Positions 17,734 through 25,617 of a DNA stretch of 64,000 nucleotides are shown piece by piece. The translations under genes and the position numbers were made by a program. The DNA is from JBARRO01 sp049644265 (GTDB taxonomy: Bacteria; Bacteroidota; Ignavibacteria; UBA10030), in assembly GCA_049644265.1 (NCBI GenBank), contig JBARRO010000005.1:1-64000 (forward strand), in the 5' to 3' direction. The first letter of the stretch is position 1; every line of letters begins with the position of its first letter. The notes under the pieces are model-generated. The model made no database searches and was not told where the DNA came from. It was given only the letters and a program-made list of their open reading frames with translations.

Positions 17734-17860
17734 TATTTGCGATTTACGATTATTGTCTGCCGTCTGCTATCTGCTATCTGCCGTCTGTTGAACTGTTTCT
17801 CACTTCTCGCATCTAAAATTTCACTTTTTACTTCTTACTTTTTACTGTGTACGATTTACC
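17697..17860. repeat. Degenerate tracts overlapping the esterase signal peptide
   Basis: AGGTAGAGGTAAAGGTTGAGG (17705-17725) lies within the esterase start. It is followed by GCGATTTACGATT, CTGCTATCTGCTATCTGCC and TTTTTACTTCTTACTTTTTAC units that fill the gap to the MFS gene. Confidence 0.65.
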
Positions 17861-17870
17861 TCCGCCCCAC

Positions 17871-19148
17871 CTACCGCTCCTTAATCCTCACCCTCTCAAT
17901 CTTTCGTCCAAAATAGAAAATCGAAACAAGCGAAAGCGGCACCACCGTAGCTCCCATCAGGAAGAACGGCACGTAGCTGTCGGTTGTGATAACGGGGATG
18001 AGATTGCTCGTGACCAGCACGCCGAGGGCCGCACTCAGACCGCCGAGTCCCGCGAGACTGCCAACGCTTTTTCCCGAGAAGAAATCGCTCGGAAGAGTCT
18101 GAATATTATTGATCATGATCTGGAAACCGAACAGGATGACGGCGCAGAGACAGACCGCAAGTAACGGCGTGTAGGCAAAAGCAGCCGCGATGAGAGCGGG
18201 GAACTGAATGACGGCACCGATCAGGATTGCCCGCTTACGCGCTTTGTCGGTTGAAACGCCTTTGCTGATAAGGTGGCCGGAATACCATCCGCCGAGGATG
18301 CTGCCGACAGCGGCTCCCACGTACGGTACCCATGCAAAAAAGCCAATCTGTTTCACGTCGAACCCGTACATCTTTGCCAGATAAATGGGCAGCCAGTTGA
18401 CGAACATCCACCAGATCGGGTCGATGAACAGGCGGCCGAGAATGACGGACCAGGATTCCTTGTACCGCATAAGCTCAATCAGGCCCAAACCCCGCTCATC
18501 GGATGATCCAGACGTCGCCGGGACTTGCTGGCCCTTCAGAATGAACAATCGTTCCGCTTCGGACAGCCACGGATGCGTCGCGGGGCCGGACTTGTTTACA
18601 ATCAGCCAGGGGATGATCCAGAGCATCCCGAGACTGCCAAGCACGACAAATGTCGCCTGCCATCCGAGAGAGACGTAGCAGATGGCAACGAGGGGGGCCG
18701 AGATCACAGCTCCCATCGACGCTCCGGCATTGAACAAACCCTGTGCGAGCGCCCTCTCATTGATCGGATGCCATTCACAGTTTGACTTCGTCGCTCCCGG
18801 CCAGTTCCCCGCTTCACTGACCCCAAGCATAGCACGTACCGCAGAGAACGAGATCACAGACCGCGCGAGCGAATGCCCTATGCAGGAGAGCGACCAGACG
18901 GAGATCGTCACGAGGAATCCAAACCGCGTTCCAACCCAGTCGAAAAGCTTCCCCGACGCCGCCTGGCCGATTGCGTAGGCGATCATGAAGACCGAGACGA
19001 TGTACGCGTACTGCTGTTCGGACATACCGAGGTCTTTGGAAATTGCCGGCCACATGACGGCGAGCGCGTTCCGGTCGATATAGTTGATGACCGTTGCGAG
19101 CCCGATCAGGCTGATGATCCACCAGCGGAGGCCGTTTATCTTCTTCAT
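17871..19148 (-). CDS. MFS transporter of the hexuronate (ExuT/ACS) type
   Basis: 425 residues from the ATG at 19148; an upstream in-frame TTG is rejected because it lies in repeat DNA. Twelve hydrophobic segments are predicted. Family motifs are NYIDRNALAVMWPAISKDL in helix 1, GKLFDWVGTRFGF (MFS motif A) and RAMLGVSEAGNWPGATKSNCEW, typical of anion:cation symporters for uronates. In this locus it should import unsaturated uronate monomers (DEH) or short oligomers across the inner membrane by proton symport. It is followed on the same strand by the esterase and preceded by kdgF. Confidence 0.9.
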   Translation of the reverse strand: MKKINGLRWWIISLIGLATVINYIDRNALAVMWPAISKDLGMSEQQYAYIVSVFMIAYAIGQAASGKLFDWVGTRFGFLVTISVWSLSCIGHSLARSVISFSAVRAMLGVSEAGNWPGATKSNCEWHPINERALAQGLFNAGASMGAVISAPLVAICYVSLGWQATFVVLGSLGMLWIIPWLIVNKSGPATHPWLSEAERLFILKGQQVPATSGSSDERGLGLIELMRYKESWSVILGRLFIDPIWWMFVNWLPIYLAKMYGFDVKQIGFFAWVPYVGAAVGSILGGWYSGHLISKGVSTDKARKRAILIGAVIQFPALIAAAFAYTPLLAVCLCAVILFGFQIMINNIQTLPSDFFSGKSVGSLAGLGGLSAALGVLVTSNLIPVITTDSYVPFFLMGATVVPLSLVSIFYFGRKIERVRIKER

Positions 19149-19159
19149 AGGAGTGCGTG

Positions 19160-19272
19160 GAAAAATGTCAAATGCCAAAGTTCAAATGACAAATGAATGT
19201 CAAAAGGGCAAGTTCCATTTCTAGTTTTTTGAAATTCATTTGAACTTTGAGCTTTGAAATTTGACATTTCTG
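19160..19272. repeat. Imperfect inverted repeat between MFS and kdgF genes
   Basis: The left arm AAATGTCAAATGCCAAAGTT pairs imperfectly with the right arm GAACTTTGAGCTTTGAAATT plus TGACATTT, around a short centre. The right arm starts a few bases beyond the kdgF stop codon. It may form a long AT-rich hairpin between the two coding regions. Confidence 0.65.
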
Positions 19273-19276
19273 AGTG

Positions 19277-19633
19277 TCATTTTTTTGAATGCGCAGCCAC
19301 AACGTCGTCGCGGCAAGGAGTGAAGACGTCGATAAGGCTGCTGTCCTCAAGTGCCACGACGCCGTGCTCGAGATCCGCGGGAACGTAGTAGCAGTCCCCC
19401 GCCTTCTGAATATTCTTTTCGCCCGCGATGTTCACTTCAAACGAACCGGATTCGATGTAGCTGACCTGTCGATGGGGATGCTTGTGGAGGTATCCCACAC
19501 TTCCCTTTTTGAACTTCACATGCATCATCAGAATGTCAGGACCGTAGCCGAGGAGCTTTCGTTCAACGCCTTCGGCCATTGGAAGCCACTTGTTTTCGTT
19601 GCCGAAGACGAATAGGGGACTCTGTTTGGACAT
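19277..19633 (-). CDS. kdgF: KdgF-like cupin, unsaturated uronate ring opening
   Basis: A 118-residue single-domain cupin. The metal-binding motif 1 is GYLHKHPHRQVSYIESGSFE (His, His, Gln) and motif 2 is GDCYYVPADLEHGVVA (His). Length and motifs match KdgF, which converts 4,5-unsaturated monouronates from pectin or alginate into the linear keto form (DEH for alginate). It sits between the PL17 lyase and the uronate permease, which is where this step belongs in the pathway. It has no signal peptide and so is cytoplasmic. No Shine-Dalgarno site is evident before the ATG. Confidence 0.85.
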   Translation of the reverse strand: MSKQSPLFVFGNENKWLPMAEGVERKLLGYGPDILMMHVKFKKGSVGYLHKHPHRQVSYIESGSFEVNIAGEKNIQKAGDCYYVPADLEHGVVALEDSSLIDVFTPCRDDVVAAHSKK

Positions 19634-19669
19634 GGGGAGTGGTGAGTGGTTAACTGGTCAATTAGTTAA

Positions 19670-19746
19670 TTGGTGAACAATGAACAATGAACAATGAGCA
19701 ATGAGCAATGAGCAATGAACAATAAACAATGAGCAATAAACAATAA
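19670..19746. repeat. Seven-bp tandem repeat (AACAATG/AGCAATG)
   Basis: About ten units of GAACAATG/GAGCAATG/AACAATAA at 7-bp spacing. This is the purest copy of the tract family that also encodes the LptE signal peptide. It is not CRISPR, because there are no spacers. Confidence 0.85.
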
Positions 19747-19789
19747 TCTCAAATCCGTGTGGATCCGTACAATCGACTTCTTCCGTGTG

Positions 19790-22009
19790 CTATTTCTTTT
19801 CGAGAATAAAATCTCCGGTCCACTCTTTTTTCCCGTCCTTTGTCAAAACTTCATGGTGCGCCGTTGTCGAGGATTTGCCGGTCGAAACCATCCATTCCCA
19901 TTTCCTTCCATCCTTCCATGCTATCTCCACGACAGAACCCTGGTCATTGGAACCGAGAACCGTCACCGATTTGACATTCCCGTTGGCATCGCGCGAAACC
20001 TCCGTATTTCCATCCCACAAACCGTGCGGTTCGATCACCGACGCAAAGACATATTCCTTCCCCTTTGTCCTGAGAATCACACCCCCTTCTTTTCTTAAGT
20101 TGAAATTTGGATCGTTGGCACCAATCCTTACAAAACACACTTTCATCGAGCTGTCAGACGCAGTCGTCAGCGTGTAGTAGCGCCCTATTTCCAGGGGACC
20201 TTTGGTCTGAAGCCAAGAAAAATTGGCCGGAATCGTTGCCTTTCCCTCCGCTTCAAGCCATAAATGCTGGTATCCGTTTTTTGTGCCGAGCGGTTTCTGT
20301 GCTGACGCGAACGGCGTGTACGACACACTGCTGGAAAGGAATTGTCCCTCATAATAGAACGGCAAGTCGTACTGATGCTCCCGGTCTGCAGCAACCCGGA
20401 AGACATCGATGAGCACAGGCTTCGAATTTACCGGGTCCGTCACCATTGAAACTGTCCGCTGCATCGAAATTCCTTTGTACGCATTCAGACAGGTCGCACT
20501 CATGACCTGCAACGCGGGATCTTCCGCAGAAAAGAACTGTTTGTCGGCGTGGTATCGCTCTGAAATGGACTGCTTCCCTTCATACTGAGAAATCCCATCC
20601 ACCGTTACCGTGTTGTGTGCGATCGTTTGCATCGCCCAGGATTTGTTCTCCGGCAAGTACCGGCCGCCGTATTTTGATTCAACGTTGATGAACCGGGCGG
20701 ACCCGTAGTCCTGTAAAATCTCCTGACCCGCATCATAGCCGAAGATTTCCAGCTTGTCGTAATGACCGTGAGACAGGCCGTGCCCGGTGTACTTCATCGC
20801 GACGACGAGCTGGTCATCGGGAGGGCCCGACCGAAGGACGCCAAATGCGCCGCCGTCCCCGTTGGGGCCGTCAGAGAATTCCACGCTGGCGTAAGGAAAT
20901 GGCTTTGCGAGCCCCTTCTCCAGCGCGGCAGCGACTTCATAGCCGGCACCCAAAAGCGTTACGGCTCCCTGGTTCTTAGCAATCGACAGAAGAGTGGGAT
21001 CGTTTCCGTAGCGCTGGTAGACGATGTCGAGCGCGAGGATAACCTCCGGAGACCGGTAGGATTTTTCCTTCAGTGCATCGTTGATTGGAAAGAATGCGCC
21101 ATTCACGTTTGTAAGCTGGAGCGCCGCATAGAGAGCCTTCTTGAGAATCTGTTTTCGGTACTCGAAGATCTTCATGTCCGGCTGGTTGTTCTCTATCACC
21201 TGCCCGAACACGATGAAGGGCATGATCGCGTAGCGAACGTAGTAGAGACCCTCTGTGTAGAATCCGTCGGGCGAAAAGAGACTGTCGAGCTGTTTCAGGA
21301 ATCCGCCTTTGCCGTCTTTGTGCGTGCCATACAACGCCTGCTGAACCAGGTCCTTGTCGTGCATGACATAGCCGGCCATTCCGACAGCGGTAACCATCCA
21401 AGTTCCGTGGTTGTGAATGCGGTCGTGCTCCTCCCGATGTTCTGTTATGAAGAATTTCGTCATCGGACGGAAAATATTCTCTTCGATCTTCTTCCGGTCT
21501 GCAGGACTGAGCCAATCGTAGATGCAGTCATAGGCCTGCGATGCGTGGACGAGCCAGACGGTTTCGTTGAGAGTTTGCCAAAAGAGGCGGCCTGCGGATT
21601 CTCCCGCTTTCGCCGGATGTTCACCGAGCGTCGGGTACAAGCCGGCGTAGCGCAGGAGCATCTCACGAATAAACCGCGCGTATCGTTCGTCTTTGGTCAC
21701 GGCATAGAGAATGCCGGCCAATTGCATTTCGGTGTAGTTTTGTTTGTGACGCTCGTGCGTGTATCCTCCGGCGTCCTTCGGAACGGGCACATCCATCGGA
21801 GTCGCAAGTGCATGCTCAACGGTCTCTTTTGCCTGCTGAAATACCGCATCAAAAAGGGGCGCTTTCCCAAGGTTTTCGCGGATTTCGGCGACGTCGTGGG
21901 AGTTCAGAAGGAGCAATGGATGGGCTGGTTGAGCAAGCGCTGTTCCCACGCTGAAAAGAATAACCACAGAGAACACGGAGAAAAGATGTACAGGGTTCCG
22001 TTCACCCAT
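19790..22009 (-). CDS. PL17-family oligoalginate lyase
   Basis: 739 residues from the ATG at 22009 (GAGAGG precedes it). The longer reading frame to 22156 overlaps the reductase gene and is rejected. Signal peptide at residues 1-27 ending TALAQ. The N-terminal alpha-toroid contains IHNHGTWMVTAVGMAGYV (Asn-His) and DGFYTEGLYYVRYAIMPF (Tyr). The heparinase II/III-like beta domain contains HGLSHGHYDKLEIFGYD (His) and SWAMQTIAHNTVTVDG. Asn, His, Tyr and a second His are the catalytic set known for PL17 exo-oligoalginate lyases, which release unsaturated monouronate. It is probably periplasmic. The signal peptide and ribosome-binding region derive from a GCAGAGAGGAAAA/CTCTGTGGTTATTC-type repeat. 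Confidence 0.9.
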   Translation of the reverse strand: MGERNPVHLFSVFSVVILFSVGTALAQPAHPLLLLNSHDVAEIRENLGKAPLFDAVFQQAKETVEHALATPMDVPVPKDAGGYTHERHKQNYTEMQLAGILYAVTKDERYARFIREMLLRYAGLYPTLGEHPAKAGESAGRLFWQTLNETVWLVHASQAYDCIYDWLSPADRKKIEENIFRPMTKFFITEHREEHDRIHNHGTWMVTAVGMAGYVMHDKDLVQQALYGTHKDGKGGFLKQLDSLFSPDGFYTEGLYYVRYAIMPFIVFGQVIENNQPDMKIFEYRKQILKKALYAALQLTNVNGAFFPINDALKEKSYRSPEVILALDIVYQRYGNDPTLLSIAKNQGAVTLLGAGYEVAAALEKGLAKPFPYASVEFSDGPNGDGGAFGVLRSGPPDDQLVVAMKYTGHGLSHGHYDKLEIFGYDAGQEILQDYGSARFINVESKYGGRYLPENKSWAMQTIAHNTVTVDGISQYEGKQSISERYHADKQFFSAEDPALQVMSATCLNAYKGISMQRTVSMVTDPVNSKPVLIDVFRVAADREHQYDLPFYYEGQFLSSSVSYTPFASAQKPLGTKNGYQHLWLEAEGKATIPANFSWLQTKGPLEIGRYYTLTTASDSSMKVCFVRIGANDPNFNLRKEGGVILRTKGKEYVFASVIEPHGLWDGNTEVSRDANGNVKSVTVLGSNDQGSVVEIAWKDGRKWEWMVSTGKSSTTAHHEVLTKDGKKEWTGDFILEKK

Positions 22010-22050
22010 TTTCCTCTCTGCGCTCTCTGCGGTGAATATCAACCTACGAA
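21945..22050. repeat. CACAGAGAA-type inverted element overlapping the PL17 start
   Basis: AACCACAGAGAACACGGAGAAA at the left and CCTCTCTGCGCTCTCTGCGG at the right form imperfect inverted arms of the family also seen at 39776, 44500, 46499 and 52497. Here the element straddles the start codon and encodes the signal peptide of the PL17 lyase. Confidence 0.65.
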
Positions 22051-22052
22051 GG

Positions 22053-22808
22053 TTACGCAAAGAATATTCCCCCGTTGATTTCCACCGATTCTCCGTTGAT
22101 GAACGATGCGTTGTCGGAGGCCAGGTAGGCAACCAGGTCGGCGACTTCCGGAGCATTGCCTTCGCGTCCGAGCGGAGTCATTGAGGCAACCCGCTGGCGG
22201 ACTTCGGGTTTTGTAAAGGTGTTGTGGAAGGTTGTGTTGATCATGCCGGGAGACACGGCATTGACGCGAATTTTTCTCGCGGCGAGTTCCTTGGCGAGGC
22301 CGCGCGTCATGTTCGCAACGGCCGCTTTTGCCGATGCATAGGCAATCGCGCCCGGTCCGCCTCCGTCATGAGCGGCCTGAGAAGAAAAGTTCACAATCGC
22401 GCCGCCGTCTGCGAGATGCGGCAATACGGCTTTCGTCACGAGAAAGACCGAGTTGAGGTTCAGTTGGATGACGTTGTTCCAAAACGCCTCATCCATTTCA
22501 GCCATCGTCTTGCGGGCAACGAGTCCGCCCGCAACGTTGACGAGCACGTGAATTTTTGGCCCAAACTTTGCGATGGCCTCCTTTACCAACCGCTCGACGT
22601 CGGCGGCTTTGGTTACATCTGCCTGGACTGCGATGGCTTTCCCGCCTTCATCGGTAATGGATCGCACCGTGGCATCGGCATCGGCCTTATTGTGCAAATA
22701 GTTAATGACGACGGAGGCTCCCTGTCGGGCAAGCGTTTTCGATACCGCCCCTCCGATATCCCGGGCCCCGCCGGTAACAATGGCGACTTTGTTTTGGAAG
22801 GAAATCAT
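22053..22808 (-). CDS. SDR oxidoreductase, probable DEH reductase
   Basis: 251 residues, a classical short-chain dehydrogenase. The cofactor motif is TGGARDIGGAVSKTL near residue 12, with NVAGG near 92 and the catalytic Ser-Tyr-Lys set in NFSSQAAHDGGGPGAIAYASAKAA. PG and the GREGNAPEVADLVAYLAS tail are typical of the family. Placed between the PL17 lyase and the outer-membrane genes, it most likely reduces 4-deoxy-L-erythro-5-hexoseulose uronate (DEH) to KDG with NAD(P)H, the step known for SDR reductases in alginate degraders. General family certain, substrate inferred. It lies 43 bp upstream of the PL17 start. Confidence 0.85.
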   Translation of the reverse strand: MISFQNKVAIVTGGARDIGGAVSKTLARQGASVVINYLHNKADADATVRSITDEGGKAIAVQADVTKAADVERLVKEAIAKFGPKIHVLVNVAGGLVARKTMAEMDEAFWNNVIQLNLNSVFLVTKAVLPHLADGGAIVNFSSQAAHDGGGPGAIAYASAKAAVANMTRGLAKELAARKIRVNAVSPGMINTTFHNTFTKPEVRQRVASMTPLGREGNAPEVADLVAYLASDNASFINGESVEINGGIFFA

Positions 22809-22811
22809 GGG

Positions 22812-22945
22812 AGATTTTCGATTGTCGATTGTCGATTGGTGATTGGTGATTGGTGATTGGTGATTTGCGATTTGCGATTTACGATTTACGATTTACGATT
22901 TACGATTTACAACCCACCTTTTACCTTTACCTTTATCTTTTTCCT
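22812..22945. repeat. GATTGGT/GATTTAC tandem tract
   Basis: GATTGTCGATTGTCGATTGG, then four GTGATTG units, then five GATTTAC units, ending in CCTTTTACCTTTACCTTTATC. It fills the whole gap between the reductase and the FadL-like gene; the last part abuts the TAG stop at 22955. Confidence 0.85.
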
Positions 22946-22954
22946 TCTTCCCCC

Positions 22955-24466
22955 CTAAAACCTCACCCCCACCTCCGCGAGAAATCTGAATTGCTCCGTG
23001 GAGTTATGATTCACGTTTGATTGCCACGAATCCGGGTAGCGCAAGCTGGCGTATTCGTATGCCAGATCGAGGTCGAAGCCGAACAAATTTGTCCCTGCCC
23101 CCAGGGAGTACGCCGACATGACAGCCGGATCTCCGACGATTGCGGAGCCCTCCGGAGAAAAGGATTGCGCCACTTCGCGGTAACCACCGCGGAGAGAGAG
23201 CCACGACGTCCAGCGATATTCGGCTCCTGCGCGGAACGATGGTGCATTGACCCACGGATTGCTGACGGTGCCATTGTCGAGCTTGTATTCAAGCTGATTA
23301 TAGTTCGTCATCTCATAGTCGACGGCGATTGTCCACTTGGGGAAGGGATTCAGCACGAGCCCCAACGAGTACGAAACAGGAAACCGGATCTCTTCTTTGC
23401 CGGATTCGGACGCAGTCACTATCGTTGTCTGCATGGAATCAGACGTTCGTGATGGATTGTATTTTACTCTCGCAAAATACACATCCTGCTGCGAGCTGAA
23501 CGCCCGCGAATATTCCCGGGTCAGCATGTAGGGAAGTCTGATCGTAGCCGCCAGAGCGTACCTTGGCTGCTCAAACTTGAGGCCGATCAGCGCACCGAAC
23601 CCGCTGTACGTCGACGTTCCGGTGCGCAAGCTCCAATATTGCACCGTGTCCTGAACTCTGAAGCGATTATTGCTGAACGTGAGAAATCCGCGGTCAAGCC
23701 GTTGTTCGAGGTCGTCGGATGTGCCGGTGTAGAATGTTGCGGATGCTCCGATGCTTACGCCGCCGAACGACGCGGCAATTGCGGGTGTGACGCCCCAAAG
23801 GTTGCCGTCGCGTTTCCGCGTGAATTGGTACCACCTCACACGCAGTGTTTCAGCCACGGTGAGCTCCGGAAGCGGTTCGGGCCGATACGATCCGATCATC
23901 GGGTCGGTGACGTTGTTGTTTTGAAAGAAATAGTTGAGATCGCTAACCTGGGAGCCCCCGATTGCGAAGACAAATTTTATGTCGTCCATTTCGACCGGTA
24001 CAGCAAAGGCGACAGAGAGCGGCGGGCTTCGCTTCACCGACCGTTTCCAGTTGGGGCCTATGGTGTCGAACGGTTTCTGGAGCTGTTCCCACGGGTTTGG
24101 AAACGGATTGCCGTTGCTGTCCGTCGGAGACTTGATGTTTCCCCACTTATCTTCCATCATCAGGCTTAATCCCGCGTAGAGCCGGTTCGGAACCCATTCC
24201 TGAGTTTGACTCTGTGAGACACCCATGGACGACGCACTCAATCGGAATTCCATGGAACCGACCGCTATCAATCCGGCGGGGTTCAGGAACAGAACGGAAG
24301 CGTTCGTCCCCGAGGCGAGAATGGCGCCTCCCATTCCGCGGGCGCGTACATCGGGAAGCGTTCGCTGGTCGAGTCCCTGAATTGTCAGCGGTTCTCCCGC
24401 CGGCTGGGCTGCCAGGTTCGGGAGGATCACCACACTCATGATGAGCACGCGGGCAAAGTGTTTCAT
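22955..24466 (-). CDS. FadL/OmpP1-like outer-membrane beta-barrel
   Basis: 503 residues with a signal peptide (MKHFARVLIMSVVILPNLAA). The start of the mature protein, DVRARGMGGAILASGTNASVLFLNPAGL, is the N-terminal signature of FadL/PorV-type barrels. Many alternating amphipathic strands follow, and the last residue is Phe (EVGVRF), the usual barrel C-terminus. It would be a transport or assembly barrel in the outer membrane. It overlaps the PorV-like gene by 4 bp (ATGA) and follows the TonB receptor and a large exported protein. A role in alginate oligomer passage or in supporting surface cargo is inferred from context. Confidence 0.8.
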   Translation of the reverse strand: MKHFARVLIMSVVILPNLAAQPAGEPLTIQGLDQRTLPDVRARGMGGAILASGTNASVLFLNPAGLIAVGSMEFRLSASSMGVSQSQTQEWVPNRLYAGLSLMMEDKWGNIKSPTDSNGNPFPNPWEQLQKPFDTIGPNWKRSVKRSPPLSVAFAVPVEMDDIKFVFAIGGSQVSDLNYFFQNNNVTDPMIGSYRPEPLPELTVAETLRVRWYQFTRKRDGNLWGVTPAIAASFGGVSIGASATFYTGTSDDLEQRLDRGFLTFSNNRFRVQDTVQYWSLRTGTSTYSGFGALIGLKFEQPRYALAATIRLPYMLTREYSRAFSSQQDVYFARVKYNPSRTSDSMQTTIVTASESGKEEIRFPVSYSLGLVLNPFPKWTIAVDYEMTNYNQLEYKLDNGTVSNPWVNAPSFRAGAEYRWTSWLSLRGGYREVAQSFSPEGSAIVGDPAVMSAYSLGAGTNLFGFDLDLAYEYASLRYPDSWQSNVNHNSTEQFRFLAEVGVRF

Positions 24467-25509
24467 TTGATCTGAACTCCTAAACTGATCCGGTGGACAC
24501 TCGGAAGATATTCCCCCATCGGTCCGTAGCTGTAATCGATGCTCAGGGGTATATCCGCCACAGTCTGACGAATTCCGGCACCCGCCGTGAAGTTATCGTT
24601 GTCATAGAAGATCTTGTACCCGGCTCTCAGGAAAACGACTTCGTCGAGAGCGTATTCGGCGCCCACGTGCATTTGTTGGGAATAGTCATTGGGCTGGAAG
24701 AGATCGTAGGCCACCGTAAACCGGTTTGATTCGGACTGATCGAGCAGGGCATTCGGGCCTATGACGTCAGCCGCCAGTCCGATACGGAAAGCCAGTGGAG
24801 CCGGATATGATTCCCGTGCAAACTTCACCTGCTGGCCGAAATTCTGAATTGAAACGCCTATTCTGATGGAACGGAAGCCGGTGTTATACTGCATTCCGAA
24901 ATCGAACAGGAACAGCCTTGCAAACGTGTTGACATCTTCCTGCTGGCCGTTCGTTGCATTTGTAATCGTCACCGTGGATGCGCTCCAAAGGGACTCATTC
25001 ACATATTTTGCGGTGACGCCGGCGGAGAATTTGTCCGTCAACGCACGGGCAAACGAAATGCCGACCACATATGAAGAGGGAGAGAACGTCTCCCCGGTCA
25101 GGCCCGGATTATAGCGGAGGTCCGTCCCACCGCCGACAAACCCCAGGTTCTCAACACGGGTGACCTCAATGCTCCCGTAATCGACATACTGGAATTGCAG
25201 CCCGAGCGTTCCCCAGTCGCCGAGCGAAAACGCGGAGGCGAGAGCGCTTTGCCGCGTATCGAACAGCCAGGCGATGTAGGTTCCCGTGATCTCGATTCCA
25301 TCATGAATCGTGGCGCCCGCTGGGTTCCAGAACACCGCATCCGAACCGGTCGCGAGCGTCGAGTAGGCATCACCCATCGCCGTCGCCCGGGCGGTCGGCA
25401 TGACCTTGAGGAATTGCAGGGAACTCGTGCCAACTTTTTGCGCAACTGAGCCTTGAAATACAAGGGCAGAGGTGAGCACGCAGAGGAGGAATTGAGATGT
25501 AGGTCTCAT
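24463..25509 (-). CDS. PorV/PorQ-family outer-membrane protein
   Basis: 348 residues with a signal peptide. The motif FLKVMPTARATAMGDAYSTLATGSDAVFWNPAG after the signal peptide is the PorV/PorQ (UPF0164-like) opening, and the protein is rich in amphipathic strands. PorV proteins receive T9SS cargo at the outer membrane and can act as shuttles for sorting-domain proteins. Within this locus, four T9SS-tagged proteins would be natural clients, although the main PorV may be encoded elsewhere. It is translationally coupled to the FadL-like gene through an ATGA overlap. Confidence 0.82.
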   Translation of the reverse strand: MRPTSQFLLCVLTSALVFQGSVAQKVGTSSLQFLKVMPTARATAMGDAYSTLATGSDAVFWNPAGATIHDGIEITGTYIAWLFDTRQSALASAFSLGDWGTLGLQFQYVDYGSIEVTRVENLGFVGGGTDLRYNPGLTGETFSPSSYVVGISFARALTDKFSAGVTAKYVNESLWSASTVTITNATNGQQEDVNTFARLFLFDFGMQYNTGFRSIRIGVSIQNFGQQVKFARESYPAPLAFRIGLAADVIGPNALLDQSESNRFTVAYDLFQPNDYSQQMHVGAEYALDEVVFLRAGYKIFYDNDNFTAGAGIRQTVADIPLSIDYSYGPMGEYLPSVHRISLGVQIK

Positions 25510-25514
25510 AAGAT

Positions 25515-25605
25515 TAGAGGTTTCGAGTTTCGAGTTTCCAGTTCACGGTTCACGGTTCGCGGTTCGCGGTTCGCTTCTCACTTCTCACTTTTCACTGTCT
25601 CAGAC
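25515..25605. repeat. GAGTTTC/GTTCACG/GTTCGCG tandem tract
   Basis: Degenerate 7-9-bp units (TTTCGAGTTTCGAG, GGTTCACGGTTC, GGTTCGCGGTTCGC, TTCTCACTTCTCACTTTTC) fill the gap between the PorV-like gene and the large exported protein gene. Confidence 0.75.
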
Positions 25606-25617
25606 TTACCGAGCTTC

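Noticed and set aside
19670..19746. CRISPR array
   Set aside because: Units are 7 bp, contiguous and degenerate; there are no spacers and no cas genes.
20762..22078. 438-codon plus-strand frame
   Set aside because: Antisense to the PL17 lyase, no family features, GC-skewed codon pattern of a shadow frame.
22010..22156. Longer N-terminus for the PL17 lyase
   Set aside because: It would overlap the reductase gene and place 49 residues before a clear signal peptide.
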